NCBI RefSeq assembly: GCF_001517085.1
Contig: NZ_LRAC01000128.1
Span: 1-64,000, forward strand
Reading direction: 5' to 3'
Source of the DNA: Paenibacillus sp. DMB5
GTDB lineage: Bacteria > Bacillota > Bacilli > Paenibacillales > Paenibacillaceae
Length of the DNA: 64,000 nt
Shown piece after piece: positions 58,200 to 64,000 of this stretch (within the stretch, counting starts at the first letter, position 1; the number at the start of each line of letters is the position of its first letter). The position numbers and the translations under genes are program-made. The notes beneath the pieces are model-generated. The model was not told where the DNA came from, searched no databases, and was given only the letters and a program-made list of their open reading frames with translations.

Positions 58200-58927
58200 A
58201 GCTGATTTCCTACGATTTCCGGCGCAGCCGTGACCGGATACTTGCGGTACTGGTAATAATGATCCTGTTTCAAATCGGGGTCTGGTTATCTTCCGGTACA
58301 ACGATTGAAGAGACAGTATCCATACATTTAATCGTCTATTTTGTGGTAGGAACCATCTTCCTGTTCTTTGCCGCCTTCAGCTACAACAGTAACCTGAAAT
58401 CATATTCGCGCAGGCTGATTCCTGTAAATGCAATATATACCGTACTATCGCCGCTCCTGCTGTACTGGCTGCTTCTGGTATCTCTGCTGCTGATCGGGCT
58501 GATTCATCTGGGATTGTATGTCCTGCTCTATTCAGTTGATTTCATGCCGGCTAACTTCTGGCCGGTGGCTGCATACAGCGCATTACAGTGTACCTGGTCT
58601 GCCGGATTGATCCTGCTGATGGTAATGTTCGCCTGCACGGTGGCATGCAGTATACCGTTAAAAGGGAAGGTTTGGATTACACTTGCTGTTGTGGCAGTGT
58701 TGGAGAATGGGGTGGCTTACCTTGAGAAGCTGCTGTTTAACAACTATTTTGTCGGGCTTGACAATGCGTTCCGGTTTGAGGTTATAAAAGCCTCTGAACT
58801 CCCCAGCGGAATAGAGCTGGTCTATACCGGCTCAGATTTGATCGGGGTGCTCGCCTTTGAAGCCGGGGTTGCTGTACTGCTGGTCTATGCGATGATCTTG
58901 ATGATCAGGAAAAGAACGGAAATATAA
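58193..58927 (+). CDS. ABC transporter membrane protein
   Basis: 244 residues with six hydrophobic segments and few conserved motifs (starts MLKLISYDFRRSRDRILAVL). Partner of the preceding ATPase by position and overlap. Last gene of the operon, with a terminator 18 bp later. Confidence 0.82.
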   Translation: MLKLISYDFRRSRDRILAVLVIMILFQIGVWLSSGTTIEETVSIHLIVYFVVGTIFLFFAAFSYNSNLKSYSRRLIPVNAIYTVLSPLLLYWLLLVSLLLIGLIHLGLYVLLYSVDFMPANFWPVAAYSALQCTWSAGLILLMVMFACTVACSIPLKGKVWITLAVVAVLENGVAYLEKLLFNNYFVGLDNAFRFEVIKASELPSGIELVYTGSDLIGVLAFEAGVAVLLVYAMILMIRKRTEI

Positions 58928-58944
58928 ACACATAAAACGGTCAC

Positions 58945-58977
58945 AAAAGCAGAGCTGTCCGGCAGCTCTGCTTTTTT
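58945..58977 (+). terminator. Rho-independent terminator
   Basis: AAAAGCAGAGCTG, TCCGG, CAGCTCTGCTTTTTT. Confidence 0.93.
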
Positions 58978-59011
58978 GTCTTCATGGGGGATGATATAGT
59001 TCCTGGGGACA

Positions 59012-59386
59012 TTACAGCGCCGTGCGCGTATTTGTCCACAATTCCAGTTCACGTACCAGCTGTTCTTCTTCCTGTTCGTTCAGCTCAAGCCTGATTCCGT
59101 ATTGGAATTGTCCTATACCAAACATCCAGCCCCAGCGCACGCTGCCTTCAAACTGCAGATTCTGTTCGGCCAGGCGGAAATGGATAATCAGCTTGGTGTC
59201 GCCAGAAGTAAAGCGGAGGTTCAGTGAAGTGCGGACCTTACAGCCCGAGCGGCTGAGATCAAGCAGCACCCCCTCGGTTAATTTGCCGGCGCCCGGACCG
59301 GTGTTGCCAGCCGGAACTTCGAGCCAGCATTCGATCGGCTGGTTCATTACATATCGGAATGGTTCTTTTCTGCTGGAGTCGTCCAT
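59012..59386 (-). CDS. PilZ domain protein
   Basis: 124 residues. RKEPFRYVMNQPIECWLEV followed by LLDLSRSGCKVRTSL gives the two cyclic-di-GMP-binding motifs (Arg-rich start and DxSxxG). Clear paralogue of the protein at 43400. Of two adjacent ATG codons the second (59386) has the better distance to GGAGG. Single gene, 1.3 kb from the GGDEF cyclase. Confidence 0.85.
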   Translation of the reverse strand: MDDSSRKEPFRYVMNQPIECWLEVPAGNTGPGAGKLTEGVLLDLSRSGCKVRTSLNLRFTSGDTKLIIHFRLAEQNLQFEGSVRWGWMFGIGQFQYGIRLELNEQEEEQLVRELELWTNTRTAL

Positions 59387-59431
59387 CATTTACCTCCGCC
59401 TGTTTTTTTGCTATTATAGCGGAATGACAGG

Positions 59432-60119
59432 ATGAGAACAATCTACTATAGTGCCATTTTTAAGAGAAATAATCATTTATTTATCTCAGCAAGAGATAAA
59501 AGGGGCGTGCAGGTCTTGTATCAGTATGATAATAAAAGCTTTCTGGAGCAGAAATTTGATTACGCATCTCTGCAGGACGGAGAACTGAACGGCTGTACCT
59601 TTGAGCGCTGCTCATTCAGGGGGGCATCGATGGAGGAGATGAACTCCAGCGGCTGCAGATTCATCGACTGCGATTTTTCAGGGGCACAGCTGAATGCATC
59701 GCTGCACCGGGGAGCAGCCTTTACGAACTGCAAATTTACGGGGGCCAATCTGTTTGTTGCGAAATTTGAGGACTGTAAAATGACAGGTTCTGATTTTGCC
59801 AATGCTTCTATGGACGGCATTACACTGGACGGCGGGGACTGGTCATATACAAATCTGCGGCATATCAACTGGCGCGCCAGGATTTGCGGGCATCCGGTTT
59901 ACAGAGGCGGACATGCTGGGCTGCAATCTGCAGAAATGTGACCTGCGCGGTGCGGATCTGAGCCGTGTGCGGCTAAGCCAGTGCAAGCTTGAGGGCGCCG
60001 ATCTGCGGGATGCAAAGCTGGAGGGAATTGATCTGAAGAGCCTTGACCTGAAGAACGTAAGGATTGACGTGGAACAGGCTGTGCTGCTGGCCCGCTCACT
60101 GGGGGCCAAGGTAGGCTGA
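59432..60119 (+). pseudogene. Pentapeptide-repeat protein with two single-base indels
   Basis: About 229 residues over two frames. After a 45-residue non-repeat start, A(D/N)Lxx-type repeats run through CTFERCSFRGASMEEMNSSG and CKFTGANLFVAKFEDCKM. Near 59873-59877 and 59887-59891 one base each is missing (both beside G/C runs), then the repeats resume in the frame ending at 60119 (CNLQKCDLRGADLSRVRLSQ and more). Such proteins form right-handed quadrilateral beta-helices; some protect gyrase, most have unknown roles. Sequence error is the simplest explanation of the breaks. Confidence 0.8.
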
Positions 60120-60140
60120 AGGATAAGCCGGAACAGGGCT

Positions 60141-60182
60141 GCAGCCCCGCTCTTATGATTGAAGAGGCGGAGCTGCTTTTTT
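60141..60182 (+). terminator. Rho-independent terminator
   Basis: GCAGCCCCGCTCTT, loop, AAGAGGCGGAGCTGC, T6. Confidence 0.85.
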
Positions 60183-60210
60183 GTGCGGACGTTCATCTTC
60201 TGATAACGGA

Positions 60211-60495
60211 TCAGAGCTGGTAGAGCGAAGCCATGCAGTCAACAAACATTTTGTTGTATTGCGAACGGGTAAGGTCGTGAGTTGAGGCTATATCGCGGCC
60301 AAGGAACTCGAACCAGGTAATTTCAGTGCCGTCTTTTTTATAAACAAATCTCTCATGCCGGATTAAAAAGGTGTCATTCTCGTATGAGGGGACTTGCTCA
60401 TAGTTAAGCTCGGTACCCTGCTTCTCGCAGACTAGGGTTGCCAGAAGAATCAGCATCTTGAAAGGGTCATCATACATTTCGAATTGTTCGCTCAC
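60211..60495 (-). CDS. Hypothetical cytoplasmic protein
   Basis: 94 residues from GTG 60495, which has AAGGAGTG upstream; the longer frame from 60522 begins before that RBS. Acidic, aromatic, with KKDGTEITWFEFLGRDIAST near the middle. No domain recognised. Confidence 0.65.
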   Translation of the reverse strand: MSEQFEMYDDPFKMLILLATLVCEKQGTELNYEQVPSYENDTFLIRHERFVYKKDGTEITWFEFLGRDIASTHDLTRSQYNKMFVDCMASLYQL

Positions 60496-60706
60496 GGGAC
60501 TATCACTCCTTGGTTTGGGCATGTGCTGCTGAGCAGAGTATACTACAGCGTCCTTGAGGTAGCACTAGCCCCGAAAGAAGTCAGTATTATTTTGATACAA
60601 CATATCAGCTTAATCAAGAAAAGTACATAATTGCAGACCTGCTTATTATCAATACGGTTCTATCCGATATATAATTATCGACTTTCTTCGACAAGGAGAC
60701 ATGTGT

Positions 60707-62338
60707 ATGTCATTTAACCTGCGCACTTTTTTTTCAGGCGCATTCGCTGTCATTATTATTCTGCTTACAGCCCTGCTGATCTGGATCATCGGCAGTGAGT
60801 CAACGAAATCAGTGGAAAAGAGCATTGGCGGCTCGCTAGCCGCGGAAGCAAACCAGATGGCCGAGAAGCTGGATCATTTCATGTGGTCACGTTCCGGTGA
60901 AGTTCAGGTGCTAAGCAAGCTTTCCGCTTTTCAGGAGCCCTATGACAAGGCTGAAATCAGCGGTCTGCTAAATGAGCTGAAGAGCAGCCTGCCGGTGTTC
61001 ACCTGGGTGGGATTTCTGGATCCGGATGGTAATGTGCTGACGTCCACGGATAATATTCTGTCGGGACAAAATATCAGCCAGCGTCCTGTTTTTCAGGAGG
61101 GAATGAAAGGTTTGTTCATCGGGGATGTACATGATGCCGTGCTGTTGTCCAAACTGCTGCCGAATCCCGGCGGTGAACCTCTGCAGTTTGTTGATGTCAG
61201 CGTGCCTATCTACAATAAACAAGGACAGACAACTGGGGTACTGGCAGCACATCTCAGCTGGGAGTGGTCACGTGAGGTGGAGAAGTCGATTGTCGATCCG
61301 CTCAAAGAACGGTTGAACGGTGTCGAGGTGCTGGTTATCAGCCGCAAAGATGACACCATACTGCTTGGGCCAGACAATCTTATCGGAACGAAGTTTTCAG
61401 ATAAAGTGCTTCAGAAGGTAAGGACGGGGCAGAATTCCTGGATGGTGGAGCGCGAGGGGGGAAATGACGCTTATCTGACCGGATATGCCTATGGTGACGG
61501 CTATCTGAATTATCCCGGTCTCGGCTGGTCGGTCATTATCCGCCAACCTGCGGAAATTGCCTTTGCTTCCGTTCATCAGCTGGAACGGTTCATTATTCTG
61601 AGCGGCCTGGCAGCTACTGTTGTGTTCGGTGTTATCGGCTGGTTCCTGGCGGGATGGATTTCCCGGCCGCTGAATGCCATTTCCAGGACAGCGGATTTGC
61701 TCAGCTCCGGCGCATGCGTGGACATTCCGACTTCGGCCAGAATCACAGATGTGGCGGTTCTCTCCGCTTCCCTTCAGAACCTGGTGGATAACCTGACTAA
61801 GACAGAGAGCAAGCTCAGCTATATGTCAGATATGGCCATGCATGATTCACTGACCGGGCTGCCAAACCGTACGGCACTTGATGAATTTATGGCCCATGCG
61901 GTCAGCAAGGCCAAGCAGAATCAGACTACACTCAGCGTTCTGTATTTGGATCTGGACGGATTCAAAAGGGTGAACGATACATACGGCCATGCGACAGGCG
62001 ACGTGCTGCTCCAGCAGGTTGCGGGCAGACTGCTGGAATCCACGCGTGATCACGAAATCGTTGCCCGGCTGGGAGGGGATGAGTTCGTTGTCATTCTACA
62101 TACCTCCGCCGGCAAGCCGATGCAGGAGTCTGAGATCGTGGCTACACGTATCATCAACAAGATTAATCTTCCGTTCCTGATTGGAGGCGAGAGTCTTCAT
62201 GTCGGCTGCAGTGTAGGTGCAGCAGTATGGTATCCGGATGCGGGGGAGCCAGCCGAAGCGATGCGGCTTGCAGATGAGGCTCTCTATATTTCCAAGCGCA
62301 GCGGTAAAAACCGGATAACCTTTGAGGCGGCAAGCTGA
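60707..62338 (+). CDS. Membrane diguanylate cyclase (dCache-HAMP-GGDEF)
   Basis: 543 residues. Helix at about 10-30, external Cache-type sensor (about 35-285; WVGFLDPDGNVLTST, SQRPVFQEGMKG, PIYNKQGQTTGVLAAHLS), second helix (about 290-315), HAMP, then the GGDEF domain. It contains YLDLDGFKRVNDTYGHATGDVLLQQVA and an intact GGDEF at 456-460. The inhibitory RxxD motif is not conserved (RDHE there). It should make cyclic-di-GMP from GTP, with two PilZ proteins in the window as possible receivers. ATG 60707 has AAGGAG 8 nt upstream. Confidence 0.92.
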   Translation: MSFNLRTFFSGAFAVIIILLTALLIWIIGSESTKSVEKSIGGSLAAEANQMAEKLDHFMWSRSGEVQVLSKLSAFQEPYDKAEISGLLNELKSSLPVFTWVGFLDPDGNVLTSTDNILSGQNISQRPVFQEGMKGLFIGDVHDAVLLSKLLPNPGGEPLQFVDVSVPIYNKQGQTTGVLAAHLSWEWSREVEKSIVDPLKERLNGVEVLVISRKDDTILLGPDNLIGTKFSDKVLQKVRTGQNSWMVEREGGNDAYLTGYAYGDGYLNYPGLGWSVIIRQPAEIAFASVHQLERFIILSGLAATVVFGVIGWFLAGWISRPLNAISRTADLLSSGACVDIPTSARITDVAVLSASLQNLVDNLTKTESKLSYMSDMAMHDSLTGLPNRTALDEFMAHAVSKAKQNQTTLSVLYLDLDGFKRVNDTYGHATGDVLLQQVAGRLLESTRDHEIVARLGGDEFVVILHTSAGKPMQESEIVATRIINKINLPFLIGGESLHVGCSVGAAVWYPDAGEPAEAMRLADEALYISKRSGKNRITFEAAS

Positions 62339-62365
62339 TGCTCTGCCGTTCTGAACAGAAGAAAG

Positions 62366-62416
62366 CTCTTTTGGCCTGCAGATTTCTAAATGCCCTGCAG
62401 CTCAAAAGAGTTTTTT
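62366..62416 (+). terminator. Rho-independent terminator
   Basis: CTCTTTTGGCCTGCAG pairs with CTGCAGCTCAAAAGAG; T6 follows. Confidence 0.9.
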
Positions 62417-62452
62417 ATATAAGTGAAAGAATATGTAAACCGCTAGAAACCG

Positions 62453-62578
62453 TTAACGCAGCCTTTTACGCGGGTTAGACCACCATTTGATCCACAGATT
62501 GTTTTCGTCGTCATGAAAGAACTTGATTCCAATCCACTTCAGAGGTGTCCACACCTCTTTAAAATAATATGAAGGCAT
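62453..62578 (-). CDS. 41-residue Trp-rich small protein
   Basis: Reads MPSYYFKEVWTPLKWIGIKF, then FHDDENNLWIKWWSNPRKRLR and a stop. GGAGGG lies 13 nt before the ATG, with a TATAAT just after it. Five Trp, several Lys/Arg and an amphipathic pattern with a basic end. It could be membrane-associated or nucleic-acid-binding. Nothing nearby suggests a partner; it converges with the GGDEF gene. Confidence 0.6.
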   Translation of the reverse strand: MPSYYFKEVWTPLKWIGIKFFHDDENNLWIKWWSNPRKRLR

Positions 62579-62830
62579 AGTCTATTATACCCTCCTTCTA
62601 GTTATATTTTACTATATAATACGCCTAAATATTGGATTTAACAAGACAAGCCAAAACGAATCTAAAAAAATAAAGTTAAAATTGTAGTAATTGTGTATAG
62701 GGGACGCCCGAAGCATAGCTCCGGCGTTTCTTTGAGCTGGAGTAAAAGGTGCATGCTGCCGGGGCCTTTAGGGATAAGCACAAGCCTTTCAGCAGAAGGT
62801 GCATTTAATATAGAGAAAGGATGTGAGAGC

Positions 62831-63628
62831 ATGACCAATGCCGAATTTATCGCGCGGATTGTGCCCTTTGCAATAGCGGATATGCAGCGCAGCCACATTC
62901 CCGCTTCACTTACCATAGCCCAGGCTGCACTAGAGTCCGGCTGGGGGAACAGCGGATTAACGGTAAAGGCCAATAACCTGTTCGGGATCAAAGGCAGCGG
63001 ACCGGCAGGAAGCATTGCTGTCCGGACAACGGAATATTTAAACGGCAAGCCTGTTCAGGTAACTGCAGCCTTTCGCGCTTATAATGACTGGGGTGAATCT
63101 GTAGCGGACCATTCTGCGCTTATCGTCGGGGGCGTATCATGGAACCGTAATCTGTACAGCAAGGTTATCGGTGTGGACGGACAGACCGCCGCCCGGGAAA
63201 TTGCTGCTGCCGGATATGCCACTGACCCTAATTATACAGCCAAGCTGATACAAATTATGGATACCTTCAATCTGTACCAATATGACGAGATCAAGGAGGA
63301 TGATGAGATGTCGGCTGAGGATAGACAGAAGCTCGCGAATCTGGAGACGGAACTTAAAGATCTGCGCGTCCTGCTGGCCGGACTTACGGTCAGCCGGGAT
63401 ACACTCAAAACCGGGGTGCAGGAGCAGGGCCAGGCAATCAAAAATGTCACAGACCGGCTTGCCGTCATTGAAGGGCGGGCGGTTATGAATGTTCCGGCCT
63501 GGGCGGAGCCGGCGGTTAACGCGGCTGTGGCTGCAGGCCTGCTGGATACGCCGACTGGGGGAAGCTATGACTTTTACCGTCTGCTTACAGTGCTTCACCG
63601 GGCGGGACTGCTGGTGACCGGGAGGTGA
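62831..63628 (+). CDS. Muralytic glucosaminidase-type endolysin with coiled coil
   Basis: 265 residues. N-terminal glucosaminidase/FlgJ-like domain (about 5-150): SLTIAQAALESGWGNSGL with the catalytic Glu, NNLFGIKGSG, FRAYNDWGESVADHSALI, YATDPNYTAKLIQIM. A predicted coiled coil follows (about 160-220) and a short C-terminal module (VPAWAEPAVNAAVAAGLLDT) that may bind the wall. The ATG has AAAGGATG upstream; the frame from 62693 starts before it. No signal peptide, as usual for phage lysins. It lies directly before a holin gene. Confidence 0.85.
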   Translation: MTNAEFIARIVPFAIADMQRSHIPASLTIAQAALESGWGNSGLTVKANNLFGIKGSGPAGSIAVRTTEYLNGKPVQVTAAFRAYNDWGESVADHSALIVGGVSWNRNLYSKVIGVDGQTAAREIAAAGYATDPNYTAKLIQIMDTFNLYQYDEIKEDDEMSAEDRQKLANLETELKDLRVLLAGLTVSRDTLKTGVQEQGQAIKNVTDRLAVIEGRAVMNVPAWAEPAVNAAVAAGLLDTPTGGSYDFYRLLTVLHRAGLLVTGR

Positions 63629-63633
63629 ATATG

Positions 63634-63915
63634 ATGGTTAACGAGGCGCTGAGCAATGTACTCGCCTTCGCATCCGTACTCGCTGTATTTGTCATGGCGC
63701 TTGTCCAGCTGGTGAAAAACAGTGTAAATCTTCCTAAGCAGGTTGTTCCTGCGGTTGGACTGGCAATCGGCCTTATAGTCGGAGCAGTTTCTTACCCTTT
63801 CACCGATATGACACTTGTGCTCCGGCTGTGGGCCGGAGGTCTGGCCGGGCTGTCGGCCACCGGACTGTTTGAGCTTGCTTTTAACAGGCGGGACGGGAAC
63901 ACAAAGGACAAATAG
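63634..63915 (+). CDS. Holin-like small membrane protein
   Basis: About 93 residues, two to three helices (LAFASVLAVFVMALVQLV, VVPAVGLAIGLIVGAVSY, LWAGGLAGLSATGLFELAF) and a charged tail (NRRDGNTKDK), the layout of A118-type phage holins. GGAGG lies 8 nt before the ATG at 63634 (63631 also possible). It follows the endolysin gene by a few bases: a lysis cassette in lysin-holin order. Confidence 0.82.
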   Translation: MVNEALSNVLAFASVLAVFVMALVQLVKNSVNLPKQVVPAVGLAIGLIVGAVSYPFTDMTLVLRLWAGGLAGLSATGLFELAFNRRDGNTKDK

Positions 63916-64000
63916 CATATGCAGGAGACCGAGGTGCAAGGATATGCTCCTGCCTGTAGGTAATATGATTAAACAATTGCCGGACGAAGCTAATATGATG

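Noticed and set aside
63965..64000. ATG with twelve open codons at the right end
   Set aside because: Too short to judge and no convincing RBS before it.
1..64000. CRISPR arrays, tRNA or rRNA genes
   Set aside because: No regularly spaced repeats, cloverleaf-like sequences or rRNA segments were seen on reading both strands.

Overview
The window looks like chromosome of a Paenibacillus-like member of the Bacillota. The grounds are moderate GC, strong AGGAGG-type ribosome binding sites, many TTG starts, Bacillus-type 7-1-7 Fur and Zur boxes, a secreted protein with RCC1 repeats and a copper-amine-oxidase-N-like domain, and many regulator and ABC transporter genes. This is inference from gene content; no marker gene names the species. 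I saw no rRNA, tRNA, CRISPR array or intact insertion sequence.

Layout. 0-5.3 kb: a frame-disrupted Sua5/YrdC gene at the left edge, an RCC1 protein, a purine-riboswitch-like RNA with its own terminator in front of a DMT exporter, then a cupin-cupin-methyltransferase operon. 5.3-9.5 kb: a Crp/Fnr regulator behind a Fur box, a secreted protein of unknown function, a second methyltransferase, and a Fur-box-controlled siderophore-type binding protein. 9.7-13.6 kb: an SDR oxidoreductase, a small protein behind a 24-bp perfect palindrome, and a 794-residue protein holding two prenyl-synthase-like modules. 13.6-19.6 kb: a Fur-box alpha/beta hydrolase and a five-gene peptide/nickel-type ABC importer whose promoter carries two Zur-like boxes; its binding protein is frameshifted.

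20-24 kb: an unknown protein, a BlaI-M56 regulatory pair behind twin operators, and DUF1697. 24-30.8 kb: a complete Mrp Na+/H+ antiporter operon with A and B fused, preceded by a UspA-like gene. 30.8-41 kb: MFS transporter, metallophosphoesterase, DUF975, a penicillin-binding-like serine hydrolase, a chemoreceptor and a secreted beta-propeller-like protein. 41-47.6 kb: an AraC regulator in one uninterrupted frame with a siderophore-binding lipoprotein that has its own internal promoter, Fur box, RBS and signal peptide; a PilZ protein; and a TetR-amino-acid-ABC-OsmC operon. 47.7-53.2 kb: rhodanese, APH-fold kinase, DinB, then a more AT-rich stretch with an HTH-hydrolase pair and a decayed phosphotransferase. 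53.3-64 kb: frameshifted photolyase, beta/gamma-crystallin-like protein, a GntR/ABC operon, PilZ, pentapeptide-repeat protein, a GGDEF cyclase, a 41-residue Trp-rich protein, and a muralytic enzyme-holin pair of phage type.

The main theme is metal-responsive control: boxes of the Fur/Zur type sit in at least seven promoters, mostly in front of uptake or accessory functions. A second theme is cyclic-di-GMP (two PilZ proteins and one GGDEF protein). Single-base indels disrupt four otherwise well-conserved genes (Sua5, the ABC binding protein, photolyase, pentapeptide protein). Most lie beside short G/C runs, so draft-sequence error should be excluded before calling them pseudogenes.
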